A stretch of DNA of 64,000 nucleotides, taken from the NCBI RefSeq assembly GCF_042662685.1, contig NZ_JBHSYO010000004.1, forward strand, positions 248,001 through 312,000. Direction: 5' to 3'. Positions 50,992 through 60,813 of this stretch are shown piece by piece; position 1 is the first letter of the stretch; every line of letters starts with the position of its first letter. The notes below the pieces were generated by a model, which did not search any database, was not told the DNA's origin, and was given only the letters and a program-made list of their open reading frames with translations. Position numbers and translations under genes: made by a program. Source of the stretch: Pseudobowmanella zhangzhouensis. Lineage in GTDB: Bacteria > Pseudomonadota > Gammaproteobacteria > Enterobacterales > Alteromonadaceae.

Positions 50992-51172
50992 TATTATTGT
51001 CCCTTGGTTAGTTTGCTGTCCGAGTGTAGGGATTTTGCCCGGGGGTACAAGCCCAAACGCCGAGAATAATCTGCAAAATATCGTGTCAGGTTGTTTCAGC
51101 CAGCGGTCAGCTAAGGTATTCTATGCGGCTAATTTTATTCATACTTTAAAACGATTTGCGGAACCGGTTTTA

Positions 51173-53761
51173 ATGGAAAAACAGTATAACCCTCAAGAAA
51201 TTGAACACGTCGTACAGCAATACTGGGTAGATAACAACAGCTTCAAAGCGGTTGAAGATGCCAATAAAGAAAAGTTCTACTGTCTCTCCATGTTCCCCTA
51301 TCCAAGTGGCCGACTACACATGGGCCACGTGCGTAACTACACCATTGGTGATGTGATCAGCCGTTTCCAGCGCATGCAGGGCAAGAATGTGATGCAGCCA
51401 ATGGGCTGGGACGCATTTGGGTTACCCGCAGAAAACGCGGCGGTGGCCAACAAAACTGCACCGGCGAAGTGGACCTACAGCAACATCGATTACATGAAAG
51501 GCCAGTTAAAATCACTGGGCTTTGGTTACGACTGGGATCGCGAAGTAGCGACCTGTAAACAGGATTACTACCGCTGGGAGCAGTGGTTCTTTACCCGTTT
51601 GTTCGAAAAAGGCCTGGTTTACAAGAAAATGGCCACCGTCAACTGGGATCCGGTTGACCACACGGTACTGGCTAACGAGCAGGTTATCGATGGCCGTGGC
51701 TGGCGCTCTGGTGCGCTGGTTGAACAGCGTGAAATCCCCCAGTGGTTTATCAAAATCACCGACTACGCCGAAGAATTGCTCAAAGAGCTGGATGAACTGA
51801 CCGAATGGCCAGAACAGGTCGTGGCGATGCAGCGTAACTGGATTGGTCGCTCTGAAGGCGTAACCATGACATTCGCACTGGCCGACTCTGACGCCACGTT
51901 CGATATCTACACCACCCGTCCGGATACCCTGATGGGCGTGACTTACGTGGCACTGGCTGCGCAGCACCCGCTGGTAAAACAAGCGGCTGAGTCCAGCCCG
52001 GAGCTGGCGCGTTTTGTCGACGAGTGTAAAAACACCAAAGTCGCCGAAGCCGAACTGGCGACCATGGAGAAAAAGGGCTGTGCCACTGGCCTGTTTGCTA
52101 TCCACCCACTGACTGGTGAAAAAGTACCGGTATGGACGGCCAACTTCGTACTGATGGATTACGGCTCAGGTGCCGTAATGGCCGTACCTGGCCACGACCA
52201 GCGTGACTGGGAATTTGCCACCAAATATGGGCTGGAAATCAAACAGGTAGTGAAACCGGCTGATGACAGCGACTGCGATTTGAGCAGCGCTGCCTTTACC
52301 GACAAAGGTATTCTGGTCAACTCGGGCGAATTCGATGGCCTGACCTCACAACAAGCCTTTGATGCCATTTGCGCCAAGTTGCAAGCAGCAGGCAAAGGCG
52401 AAAAGACCGTTAATTACCGCCTGCGTGACTGGGGTGTATCCCGTCAGCGCTACTGGGGTGCACCGATTCCGATGCTGAACCTGGCCGATGGCAGTTCTGT
52501 GCCTGTGCCTGCCGAGCAGTTACCGGTCGTGCTGCCAGAAGACGTGGTGATGGACGGCGTAATTTCACCGATTAAAGCCGATCCACAGTGGGCTAAGACC
52601 ACTTATAACGGTGAAGAAGCGTTCCGCGAAACCGACACCTTCGATACCTTTATGGAGTCCAGCTGGTACTACGCCCGTTACTGTAGCGCGCAAAGCCAGG
52701 ATGCCATGTTAGATCCGAGCCAGGCCAACTACTGGTTGCCGGTCGATCAATATATCGGTGGTATCGAGCACGCGATTTTGCACCTGCTGTATTCACGCTT
52801 TTTCCACAAGTTACTGCGTGATGAAGGCCTGGTACAAAGCAACGAACCCTTTAAACGCCTGCTGTGTCAGGGCATGGTGCTGGCCGACTCTTACTACCGT
52901 GAAGACGAAAACGGTAAGAAGACCTGGTACTCACCGGCTGATGTAGACGTAGTCGAGCGTGACGAAAAAGGCCGCATCGTGCGTGCCGTGTTACGCACCG
53001 ATGGTCAGGACGTCCTGCACGGCGGCATGACCAAAATGTCTAAGTCAAAAAATAACGGTATCGACCCGCAACAGGTTATTTCTCAGTACGGCGCCGACAC
53101 CATTCGTCTGTTTACCATGTTCGCCGCGCCACCAGAGCAAACGCTGGAGTGGACGGACTCGGGTGTAGAGGGTGCCAACCGCTTTATTAAGCGTTTCTGG
53201 AAACTGGCTCAGCAGGTGATTGAATTCGGTGATGTGGCAGCGGTTGATGCAGCGGCCCTGAGCCCGGAGCAGAAAACCCTGCGCCGTGAAGTACACAAAG
53301 CCATTGCCAAGGTCACCGATGATTTAGGTCGTCGCCAAACCTTTAACACGGCGGTGGCTGCGGTAATGGAATTGCTCAACCACCTGGCTCGCGCCCCACA
53401 GGACAATGCACAGGATAAAGCCATTTTACGTGAAGCGGTGGTAGCTATGGTGCAGTTACTTAACCCGATTACCCCGCACGTGTGCCATGCCTTATGGCAA
53501 CAGCTGGGCCAAAGCGGTGACGTAGAGCACAGTGACTGGCCGCAAGCCGATGCTGCTGCGCTGGTAGAAGACGAAAAACTGATCGTGGTGCAGGTAAACG
53601 GTAAGCTGCGTGCCAAACTGACCGTCGCGGCGGATGCCAGCGAAGACTCAGTTAAAGCCCTGGCACTGGCAGAAGAAAACGTAAAAGCCTTTACCGACGG
53701 CAAGACCGTGCGCAAAGTGATTTATGTGCCGGGCAAACTCGTTAATATCGTGGCCAACTAA
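51173..53761 (+). CDS. leuS: Leucyl-tRNA synthetase
   Basis: LeuS charges tRNA(Leu). The 862-residue protein is class I: HIGH as HMGH in YPSGRLHMGHVRNYT, KMSKS in TKMSKSKNNG, and an editing domain (about 220-410) with the conserved TTRPDTLMG. It matches the E. coli enzyme over its length. ATG 51173 (MEKQYNPQEIEHVVQ) is the family start; a frame open back to 50897 crosses the dcp start region and is rejected. Its final A is shared with the lptE ATG. Confidence 0.98.
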   Translation: MEKQYNPQEIEHVVQQYWVDNNSFKAVEDANKEKFYCLSMFPYPSGRLHMGHVRNYTIGDVISRFQRMQGKNVMQPMGWDAFGLPAENAAVANKTAPAKWTYSNIDYMKGQLKSLGFGYDWDREVATCKQDYYRWEQWFFTRLFEKGLVYKKMATVNWDPVDHTVLANEQVIDGRGWRSGALVEQREIPQWFIKITDYAEELLKELDELTEWPEQVVAMQRNWIGRSEGVTMTFALADSDATFDIYTTRPDTLMGVTYVALAAQHPLVKQAAESSPELARFVDECKNTKVAEAELATMEKKGCATGLFAIHPLTGEKVPVWTANFVLMDYGSGAVMAVPGHDQRDWEFATKYGLEIKQVVKPADDSDCDLSSAAFTDKGILVNSGEFDGLTSQQAFDAICAKLQAAGKGEKTVNYRLRDWGVSRQRYWGAPIPMLNLADGSSVPVPAEQLPVVLPEDVVMDGVISPIKADPQWAKTTYNGEEAFRETDTFDTFMESSWYYARYCSAQSQDAMLDPSQANYWLPVDQYIGGIEHAILHLLYSRFFHKLLRDEGLVQSNEPFKRLLCQGMVLADSYYREDENGKKTWYSPADVDVVERDEKGRIVRAVLRTDGQDVLHGGMTKMSKSKNNGIDPQQVISQYGADTIRLFTMFAAPPEQTLEWTDSGVEGANRFIKRFWKLAQQVIEFGDVAAVDAAALSPEQKTLRREVHKAIAKVTDDLGRRQTFNTAVAAVMELLNHLARAPQDNAQDKAILREAVVAMVQLLNPITPHVCHALWQQLGQSGDVEHSDWPQADAAALVEDEKLIVVQVNGKLRAKLTVAADASEDSVKALALAEENVKAFTDGKTVRKVIYVPGKLVNIVAN

Positions 53762-54255
53762 TGCGAAACCTGATGCGTAACCTGCTACTGATTGTTAGCC
53801 TGCTGACCCTGACTGCGTGTGGATTTCATCTGCGCGGCAGTCAGCCGATTCCACTGAATCTGCAAACTCTGTGGCTAACCAGTCAGGACCATCAGGATCC
53901 GCTGTTTGCGGTGCTGAAAAAACGTATGGCCCGCCATGAAATCACCCTTCTTGAGCAGGGTGATGAGCAACATGCGCAATTACTGGTCAATGATGGCGCC
54001 GTATCCCGTCGCCTGCTGTCGCTGTTCCCTAGCGGGCAGGTGGCTGAATACGAACTGATTTACACGGTACGCTGGAGTTTGTGGCGTCCCGGCGATGACA
54101 GTGCCGAGTGGTTTGAATTTGATATTCTGCGTGAATATCAGGACGACCCGGATCAGGTGCTGGCAAAATCACGGGAAACCGCGCTGATTATGCAGGAAAT
54201 GCGTCAGCAGGCGGCCGAACGTATCATGTCGACCCTCGCCACCCAAACCCGCTAA
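53761..54255 (+). CDS. lptE: LPS assembly lipoprotein LptE
   Basis: LptE (RlpB) plugs and assembles the LptD outer membrane translocon. The 164-residue product has a lipoprotein signal with lipobox LTACG and the typical GFHLRGSQPIPLNLQTLWL start of the mature protein. TAATG overlap with leuS and position before holA match E. coli. Sequence conservation in this family is low, so the call rests partly on context. Confidence 0.92.
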   Translation: MRNLMRNLLLIVSLLTLTACGFHLRGSQPIPLNLQTLWLTSQDHQDPLFAVLKKRMARHEITLLEQGDEQHAQLLVNDGAVSRRLLSLFPSGQVAEYELIYTVRWSLWRPGDDSAEWFEFDILREYQDDPDQVLAKSRETALIMQEMRQQAAERIMSTLATQTR

Positions 54256-54262
54256 GGCCGGC

Positions 54263-55306
54263 ATGCAAGTTTATCCCAACCGATTCAGCGAGCAACTCAA
54301 CAAAGGCCTGCAATCCTTTTACCTGATTTTTGGTGACGAGCCACAGCAGAAACTGGAATGCATTGAGCTGATCCGTCAGCAAGCCCGCGAACAGGGGTTT
54401 GATGAGCGCCAGTCGCTGACCGTCGACAACCAGTTTCAGTGGCAACAGCTGATTGATGCGTTCCAGACCATGTCGCTGTTCAGCAGCCGTCAGTTGATTG
54501 AGCTGACCCTGCCGGACGGCAAAGCGGGCGCCGAAGGCAGCAAGGTACTGGCGGAACTGGCGGATAAACAAAATCCCGATACAATTTTAGTCATTCACGG
54601 CGATAAAATTGGCCGTGACGTGCAAAACACCAAATGGTTTAAAGCGCTGGATAAAGCCGGTGTGTATGTGCCCTGCTATCCGCTGGAAGGCAGACATCTG
54701 CAACAGTGGATCAATGACCGCCTGCGCCAGCACAAACTCAGCGCAGACCCATCCATCGTTAAATTATTAGCCGATTACAGCGAAGGTAATCTGCTCGCCG
54801 CGCGTCAGGAAATCGATAAGCTGCCGCTGGTATTCGGCGACAAGCCACTAGAGTTAAAAGCCGTGCAACAGGTGATTGGCGATCATAGCCGCTACACCGC
54901 ATTTCAGCTGGCCGATGTATTGCTGGCTGGCGATCTGCAAAAAGCGGTGAAAATGCTGTACCGGTTGGAAAGCGAAGGTGCCGAGCCGGTGATTATTTTA
55001 TGGGCGCTGGTGAAAGAGTGGCAAACCCTGAGTGAACTGCACCAGTTACAGCAAAGTGGCAAAAACTTTAAGCAGGCCTGCGACAGCCTGCGTATCTGGG
55101 CAAATCGCCAGAGCCTGTATCAGCACGCCTTGCAGCGTTTGAGCCCGGCGCATCTGGCTGGCATGCAAAACAAGCTGACCACATTAGATACCGCCATCAA
55201 GCAATCCGCCCTGACCCGCCCTTATGTGGAACTGTGCCATATTTGCTTGCTGTTTGGCCCGGCGGACTTAACCATGATCACCCCAGAATATCTGCTGGAA
55301 GCCTGA
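54263..55306 (+). CDS. holA: DNA polymerase III subunit delta
   Basis: HolA (delta) opens the beta sliding clamp as part of the clamp loader. The 347-residue protein has the N-terminal LQSFYLIFGDEPQQKLECIELIRQ region and a clamp-binding segment TMSLFSSRQLIEL, followed by LAADVL-type helical parts (LADYSEGNLLAARQEIDKL). It starts seven bases after lptE and its stop overlaps the nadD ATG by one base. Confidence 0.96.
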   Translation: MQVYPNRFSEQLNKGLQSFYLIFGDEPQQKLECIELIRQQAREQGFDERQSLTVDNQFQWQQLIDAFQTMSLFSSRQLIELTLPDGKAGAEGSKVLAELADKQNPDTILVIHGDKIGRDVQNTKWFKALDKAGVYVPCYPLEGRHLQQWINDRLRQHKLSADPSIVKLLADYSEGNLLAARQEIDKLPLVFGDKPLELKAVQQVIGDHSRYTAFQLADVLLAGDLQKAVKMLYRLESEGAEPVIILWALVKEWQTLSELHQLQQSGKNFKQACDSLRIWANRQSLYQHALQRLSPAHLAGMQNKLTTLDTAIKQSALTRPYVELCHICLLFGPADLTMITPEYLLEA

Positions 55307-55962
55307 TGTCGGCTGAACTGGCAGGGTTATATGGGGGCACGTTCGATCCGATCCATCAGGGCCACTTAGCCCCGGTGGAACAAATTGCCGCACAAATCGG
55401 GTTGGAACAGGTGGTTTTGATGCCCTGTCACATTCCACCGCACCGGCAAAGCCCGGCGGTAGACAGCACGCATCGTCTGGCCATGGTGAAACTGGCGGCG
55501 GCGGCCTACCCGCGTTTTCGGGTCAGTGACTGGGAAATTTCCCGTCAGGCACCGTCGTATACGGTGGATACCCTGCACCATCTTTGCCAGACCTGGCCAG
55601 ATAAGCACTGGTATGTGTTTATTGGCATGGACTCGTTGCTGAGCTTTCATCGCTGGCATCGTTATCAGGATATTCTGACGATGGCGAATCTGGTGGTGGC
55701 GCTGCGCCCCGGTGCATTTATAGAGGCGGCAGAGGCGGAAATTACCCGCTTGCTTGCCGAACATCAGGTTGAGGATATTGATGCGCTGAAACACAGCAAA
55801 GCCGGCGCGATTTATCTGGCCGAAAATGAATTACAGGATGTCTCGGCGACGGAACTTCGCCAGCAATTACAAGCGGGCAACACATCCCATCCGATGCTGA
55901 ATGCGGATGTTTCCCGTTATATCGCCCACAATGGGCTTTATCAAACCACGCCGCAAGCGTGA
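55306..55962 (+). CDS. nadD: Nicotinate-nucleotide adenylyltransferase
   Basis: NadD adenylates nicotinate mononucleotide in NAD synthesis. The 218-residue protein has the nucleotidyltransferase motif GGTFDPIHQGHL near the N-terminus and a C-terminal SATELRQQL, a variant of ISxTxxR. The ATG of MSAELAGLYGG shares one base with the holA stop (TGATG); the longer frame lies within holA. Followed by rsfS after 35 bases. Confidence 0.97.
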   Translation: MSAELAGLYGGTFDPIHQGHLAPVEQIAAQIGLEQVVLMPCHIPPHRQSPAVDSTHRLAMVKLAAAAYPRFRVSDWEISRQAPSYTVDTLHHLCQTWPDKHWYVFIGMDSLLSFHRWHRYQDILTMANLVVALRPGAFIEAAEAEITRLLAEHQVEDIDALKHSKAGAIYLAENELQDVSATELRQQLQAGNTSHPMLNADVSRYIAHNGLYQTTPQA

Positions 55963-55997
55963 TAAAATAAACTGCATTTTTTACAAAGGTAAACACG

Positions 55998-56315
55998 TTG
56001 AACACTGAAGAATTAATCCAATTTGCGATTGATAAAATTGAAGATTTAAAAGCCCGCGATATCAAAGTGCTGGATGTAAGCGATAAGTCCAACATCACCG
56101 ATGCGCTGATCATTTGTTCGGGTAACTCCAAACGCCACGTGGCGTCTATTGCCAATAACCTGGTAGTTGAAGCGAAAAAAGCCGGTATCCCGCCGTTATC
56201 CGTTGATGGTGAAGATGTAGGTGAATGGGTGCTGGTCGATATGGGCGATGTGATCGTGCATGTCATGCAGGACGCGACCCGCGATTATTATCAGCTGGAA
56301 AAACTCTGGGGCTGA
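55998..56315 (+). CDS. rsfS: Ribosomal silencing factor RsfS
   Basis: RsfS binds L14 and blocks subunit joining when nutrients are short. The 105-residue protein has the DUF143 pattern DKIEDLKARDIKVLDVSDKS (shortened motif KARDIKVLDV), TDALIICSGNSKRHV, and WVLVDMGDVIVHVMQ. Translation starts at a TTG with AAAGGT upstream. Its stop overlaps the rlmH ATG (TGATG). Confidence 0.96.
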   Translation: MNTEELIQFAIDKIEDLKARDIKVLDVSDKSNITDALIICSGNSKRHVASIANNLVVEAKKAGIPPLSVDGEDVGEWVLVDMGDVIVHVMQDATRDYYQLEKLWG

Positions 56316-56785
56316 TGAAAATTCAACTCATTGCGGTCGGGCAGAAAATGCCCGACTGGGTCGAAAAAGGTTATCAGGAATTTGCCCGCCGGTTACGCGG
56401 CGATGTGCAGTTGCAGTTGACCGAGATTCCCGCCGGCAAGCGCGGCAAAAATGCCGATATTGAGCGGATCCTGACCAAAGAAGGTGAGTTAACCCTGGCG
56501 GCCATCCCTAAAGGCAATCGGGTGGTGACGCTGGAAGTAACCGGCAAGCCCTGGACTACCCCACAACTGGCCACGCAACTAGCCAGCTGGCAGATGGATG
56601 GACGTGATGTCAGCCTGTTGGTCGGTGGACCGGAAGGCCTGGCGCCCTCGTGTATTGCCTTATCTGAGGCGAAATGGTCGTTGTCTGCCCTGACCCTGCC
56701 CCATCCGCTAGTTCGGGTGATTGTGGCAGAAAGTCTTTACCGCGCGTGGTCTTTAAATAACAATCACCCCTATCACAGGGAATAG
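56315..56785 (+). CDS. rlmH: 23S rRNA pseudouridine-1915 N3-methyltransferase
   Basis: RlmH methylates pseudouridine 1915 in helix 69 of 23S rRNA using SAM. The 156-residue SPOUT-fold protein has IQLIAVGQKMPDWVEKGYQEF at the start, the SAM knot SLLVGGPEGL, and the C-terminal HPLVRVIVAESLYRAWSL plus NNHPYHRE. The start is the ATG sharing a base with the rsfS stop. It precedes the mrdA-mrdB shape genes, as in E. coli. Confidence 0.97.
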   Translation: MKIQLIAVGQKMPDWVEKGYQEFARRLRGDVQLQLTEIPAGKRGKNADIERILTKEGELTLAAIPKGNRVVTLEVTGKPWTTPQLATQLASWQMDGRDVSLLVGGPEGLAPSCIALSEAKWSLSALTLPHPLVRVIVAESLYRAWSLNNNHPYHRE

Positions 56786-56794
56786 AATTACTGC

Positions 56795-58672
56795 ATGCCA
56801 CCACGTCGTATTGCCATTCGGGATCACACCGCAGAAGCTAATCTGGTTGCCAGACGGGCATTTATGGCACTGATCCTGGTGGGCATTATGCTGCTGGTAT
56901 TGCTGAATAACCTGTATAAGTTACAGGTCACCCGCTACGAAGATTACCAAACCCGCGCCGATGGCAACCGGATTAAGTTACTGCCGGTGGCGCCCAATCG
57001 CGGCCTGATTTATGACCGTAACGGCGTATTGCTGGCCGAGAACCGCCCGGTGTTTCGCCTGGAGGTGATCCCCGAACAGGTAGATAATCTGGACGACACC
57101 CTCAGCGAATTAGCCAGCCTGCTCAGCATTGATGCCGATCGCCTGGACGATTTTCGTAAAGATATGGCCAGTCAGCGCCGCTTTAAGCCGGTCGCGCTGT
57201 TGGGCAGCATGACCGAAGAACAGATGGCGCTGTTTGCGGTAAATCAACACCGCTTTCCCGGCGTCAGTATCGAAGCCCGCCTGAAACGTTTTTACCCCTA
57301 CGCCGAAGCGCTGACCCATGTACTGGGCTATGTGGCACGCATTAACAAACGGGATTTACAAAAACTGGCAGTCGAAGGCCAGGAAGCCAATTACGCTGCG
57401 ACCCACGATATCGGCAAACTGGGGGTCGAGAAATACCACGAGGCACTGCTGCATGGTGAAGTGGGCTACCAGGAAGTTGAAGTTAACAGCCGCGGTAAGA
57501 TACTGCGTACCCTGCGGTTTGAACCACCGACGCCGGGGCAGGATCTGATCCTGAATATTGATATCCGTTTACAGCAGGCAGCCGTCAAAGCACTGGAAGG
57601 CCAACGGGGCTCGGTAGTGATGCTGGATTCCCGCGATGGTGGCGTGCTCGCCATGTACAGCAACCCCAGTTACGACCCTAACTTGTTTGTGCATGGGATC
57701 AGTTCGAAAAACTACAACGCCCTGCTGGCCAATAAGAACAAGCCACTGATCAACCGGGCTACTCAAGGACAATATCCGCCGGCATCCACCATTAAACCGC
57801 ACCTGGCGCTGCTGGGGCTGGAAGAGAACGTCATCACGCCGACCTCGAAAATGCTGGATGTGGGTAAATACACCCTGCCCAATGTGTCCCACACCTGGCG
57901 TGACCACAAAGCTACCGGCCACGGCTATGTGGATGTGACTAAAGCCATTGTGGTGTCCTGCGATACGTTTTTCTACGATCTCGCGTACCGCCTCGGCATC
58001 GATCGCATCAGCGATTTTATGCAGCAATTTGGCTTTGGCGATTATACCGGCATCGATTTATACGAAGAGGCCGATGGCATTATGCCCAGCCGCGGATGGA
58101 AAAAAGCTGCGCGTAACGAACCCTGGTACATCGGTGATACGATCATCATAGGTATCGGTCAGAGCTTCTGGACGGCCACACCGTTGCAATTGGCAACCTC
58201 CATTATGGAACTGGCCAATCGCGGGATTCACTACCATCCGCGCATTTTGCGTGGTGAGTTACAACCCACCGGGATTGAACTGTTGCCCCCGAACGAGAGT
58301 GAACCACTGCGCATCAATAAACAAAGCAACGTGGATGTGGTGCTGCATGCCATGCAAGAGGTGGTCAACGACCCGGTGCACGGTACGGCGCGCACCGCGT
58401 TTAAAAATACAGACTACGTGTCCGCCGGTAAAACCGGCACGGCCCAGTTATTCCAGATTGGTGAAGACGAAGAATACGACGAGAAAAAAGTCGCCGCGCA
58501 CCTCCGTGATAACGCCATGTACGTGGGTTATGCACCCTATGATGCCCCCGAAGTGGTGGTGGCCGTGGCACTGGAAAACGCCGGTGGCGGTGGTTCCAAT
58601 GCCGCCCCCATCGCTCGGATTATGATGGACACTTACTTTAATCAGGCCAAAGAGACTCATGCAGCGAACTAA
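56795..58672 (+). CDS. mrdA: Penicillin-binding protein 2
   Basis: PBP2 is the transpeptidase of the rod system, working with RodA in lateral wall synthesis. The 625-residue protein has one N-terminal membrane anchor (about 20-40), a dimerisation region, and the transpeptidase motifs SxxK at Ser331-Lys334 (PASTIK), SCD in VVSCDTFFYD, and KTG in SAGKTGTAQL. Positions match E. coli PBP2. Its end overlaps the mrdB start by 14 bases. Confidence 0.97.
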   Translation: MPPRRIAIRDHTAEANLVARRAFMALILVGIMLLVLLNNLYKLQVTRYEDYQTRADGNRIKLLPVAPNRGLIYDRNGVLLAENRPVFRLEVIPEQVDNLDDTLSELASLLSIDADRLDDFRKDMASQRRFKPVALLGSMTEEQMALFAVNQHRFPGVSIEARLKRFYPYAEALTHVLGYVARINKRDLQKLAVEGQEANYAATHDIGKLGVEKYHEALLHGEVGYQEVEVNSRGKILRTLRFEPPTPGQDLILNIDIRLQQAAVKALEGQRGSVVMLDSRDGGVLAMYSNPSYDPNLFVHGISSKNYNALLANKNKPLINRATQGQYPPASTIKPHLALLGLEENVITPTSKMLDVGKYTLPNVSHTWRDHKATGHGYVDVTKAIVVSCDTFFYDLAYRLGIDRISDFMQQFGFGDYTGIDLYEEADGIMPSRGWKKAARNEPWYIGDTIIIGIGQSFWTATPLQLATSIMELANRGIHYHPRILRGELQPTGIELLPPNESEPLRINKQSNVDVVLHAMQEVVNDPVHGTARTAFKNTDYVSAGKTGTAQLFQIGEDEEYDEKKVAAHLRDNAMYVGYAPYDAPEVVVAVALENAGGGGSNAAPIARIMMDTYFNQAKETHAAN

Positions 58673-59774
58673 GCTGGAAACGGATAAACGCTCCCTGCTC
58701 AACCGGATGCATATCGACGGGTGGTTGTTGCTGGGTTTATTGACTCTGATGTCGCTGGGTCTGTGTGTAATCTGGTCGGCTGGCGGCAAAGATCTGGCGT
58801 TGATTGAGCGTCAGGTAATTCGTCTGGCGTTTGCCATTGGCGTGATGGTGCTGCTGGCACAAATTCCACCCGGCGCTTTTCGGCGGGTGTCGGTGTTTTT
58901 CTATGTATCTGGCTTATTAATGCTCATCGCCGTACTGGCGGTGGGCACGGTGGGCAAAGGGGCACAACGCTGGCTGGATTTGGGCTTTATGCGTTTTCAG
59001 CCGTCAGAGATCATGAAACTGGCGGTACCCATGATGGTGGCCTGGTATGTGAGTAAATTTACCCTGCCAACCAAGCTCAAAGACGTGTTTATCGGGTTTG
59101 TGATGGTACTGGTGCCAACCCTGCTGATTGCCAAACAACCGGATTTGGGCACCTCACTGTTGATTGCCAGCTCGGGGTTGTTTGTGATCTTTCTGGCGGG
59201 GCTGAGCTGGAAGCTCATCGGCTTTTGTACCTTAGCGGCCGGTTTATTTACCCCGATTATGTGGCTGTTTTTGATGCAGGATTACCAGAAACAGCGGGTG
59301 CTGACCTTTTTAAACCCGGAAAGCGATCCGCTCGGCTCCGGCTATCACATTATCCAGTCGCAAATTGCCATAGGCTCCGGCGGCATTGAGGGCAAAGGCT
59401 GGCTCCAGGGTACTCAGTCACAGCTGGAGTTTTTACCCGAGCGCCATACCGACTTTATCTTTTCGGTGTTCAGTGAAGAGTTTGGTTTTATCGGCATTCT
59501 GGCCCTGCTGGCACTGTATTTATTTATTATTATTCGCGGCATGCTGATTGCGGTGCGTGCTCAGGATGCGTATTCCAAGCTACTGGCCGGCAGTATCACC
59601 CTGACCTTCTTCGTGTATGTATTCGTCAATATGGGCATGGTGTCCGGCTTATTGCCAGTGGTGGGCGTGCCATTGCCGCTGGTCAGCTATGGCGGCACCT
59701 CCATGGTGACCCTGATGGCCGGCTTTGGTATTTTGATGGCAATCAGTACACAAAAACGGCTATTATCCCGTTAA
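58659..59774 (+). CDS. mrdB: Rod shape-determining glycosyltransferase RodA
   Basis: RodA is the SEDS-family peptidoglycan polymerase partnered with PBP2. The 371-residue protein has about ten membrane segments and SEDS motifs: GAQRWLDLGFMRFQPSEIMKLAVPM, KQPDLGTSLLI, FLPERHTDFIFSVFSEEFGFIG (shorter motif FLPERHTDFI), and GVPLPLVSYGGTSMV near the C-terminus. The overlap with mrdA supports stoichiometric synthesis of the pair. Confidence 0.97.
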   Translation: MQRTKLETDKRSLLNRMHIDGWLLLGLLTLMSLGLCVIWSAGGKDLALIERQVIRLAFAIGVMVLLAQIPPGAFRRVSVFFYVSGLLMLIAVLAVGTVGKGAQRWLDLGFMRFQPSEIMKLAVPMMVAWYVSKFTLPTKLKDVFIGFVMVLVPTLLIAKQPDLGTSLLIASSGLFVIFLAGLSWKLIGFCTLAAGLFTPIMWLFLMQDYQKQRVLTFLNPESDPLGSGYHIIQSQIAIGSGGIEGKGWLQGTQSQLEFLPERHTDFIFSVFSEEFGFIGILALLALYLFIIIRGMLIAVRAQDAYSKLLAGSITLTFFVYVFVNMGMVSGLLPVVGVPLPLVSYGGTSMVTLMAGFGILMAISTQKRLLSR

Positions 59775-59805
59775 CTCAGAATAATAATGACCTAATCAGG
59801 CAGTC

Positions 59806-60669
59806 ATGTTTGCGCTAAACACTCTGTCACAAGCTGTTTCACGCCGCTCGTTGCTGCTGCTTGCAGCCGTGCTACTCAGCGCCTGTAGCAGTACCCCAAG
59901 CGGTCGTTACAGCCTGCGCCATGATGCGCCCCCGACTGTACTACCCAGCGAAATTCTGCAACACGACGCCACCCCGAAAAAAGAGCCGCACAACCCGGTC
60001 AATCAACGTAGCTATGTGATTCGTGGCAAAACCTATCACCCTATTTCGCCGGATCAGGCCGTCACCCACAGTGAAAAAGGCATGGCCAGTTGGTATGGGC
60101 AAAAATTCCATGGTCACCTGACCTCCAACGGCGAAACCTATGACATGTACAGTATGTCGGCGGCGCATAAAACCCTGCCCCTGCCCAGCTATGTGCAGGT
60201 GACCAATCTGGACAACGGGAAAAAAGCCATTGTGCGCGTGAATGATCGCGGGCCTTTCCATCAGGGACGTATTATCGATTTATCTTATGCGGCCGCGTTA
60301 AAACTGGATGTGCTGAAAACCGGCGTGGCCAATGTGCAGATTGAGGTCATCAGTGTCGATGATGAAGGCCGTTTATATCTGGCCGGTAAGCCGTTATTTG
60401 ATGACAAGCCGGAGCCTCAGCAACTGGCATTAAATAACAGCGAAGCCTGGTTTGTGCAGGTACTGGCATTACAGGACGCAGACAAAGCCCGGAATCTGGC
60501 GAAAGGCTTACAACAGTTGTATCAGACCAATATTCATACGCCGGAAGAAAACGGCGTGCATCGTCTGCGCCTTGGGCCCCTCAAAGACGAACAAAGCGCG
60601 CGCCAACTGGCAGATCAGCTTAAAGCGGATGGTTACCCCAGCGCGTTTCCACTGCTGACGGCCTATTAA
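59806..60669 (+). CDS. rlpA: Septal ring lytic transglycosylase RlpA
   Basis: RlpA cleaves naked glycan strands at the division site. The 287-residue protein has a lipoprotein signal with lipobox LLSAC, a double-psi beta-barrel (MASWYGQKFHGHLTSNGE, then VRVNDRGPFHQGRIIDLS with catalytic Asp), and a C-terminal SPOR domain (about 215-287; WFVQVLALQDADKARNLAKG) that binds denuded peptidoglycan. It lies between mrdB and dacA, the conserved order. Confidence 0.95.
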   Translation: MFALNTLSQAVSRRSLLLLAAVLLSACSSTPSGRYSLRHDAPPTVLPSEILQHDATPKKEPHNPVNQRSYVIRGKTYHPISPDQAVTHSEKGMASWYGQKFHGHLTSNGETYDMYSMSAAHKTLPLPSYVQVTNLDNGKKAIVRVNDRGPFHQGRIIDLSYAAALKLDVLKTGVANVQIEVISVDDEGRLYLAGKPLFDDKPEPQQLALNNSEAWFVQVLALQDADKARNLAKGLQQLYQTNIHTPEENGVHRLRLGPLKDEQSARQLADQLKADGYPSAFPLLTAY

Positions 60670-60755
60670 TCTGCATGATTCTTTTAAACTTTTTGCGATT
60701 GATGTGGTCGGAGTAAAAATTCGATCTGCCCTGCCCATATAAGCTTTTTAAATGG

Positions 60756-60761
60756 TATAGT
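60756..60761 (+). promoter_or_regulatory. Candidate extended -10 promoter of dacA
   Basis: TATAGT at 60756-60761 is preceded by TGG at 60753-60755, an extended -10 element, about 50 bases before the dacA ATG. No good -35 is present. Confidence 0.4.
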
Positions 60762-60813
60762 GGCTGACTATTCGATTTTGTTTATTCTGACGTTACACAA
60801 AACCGGGAACATA

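Noticed and set aside
50897..51172. N-terminal extension of leuS by 92 codons
   Set aside because: It reads through the dcp promoter region, carries no synthetase features, and the family N-terminus starts at 51173.
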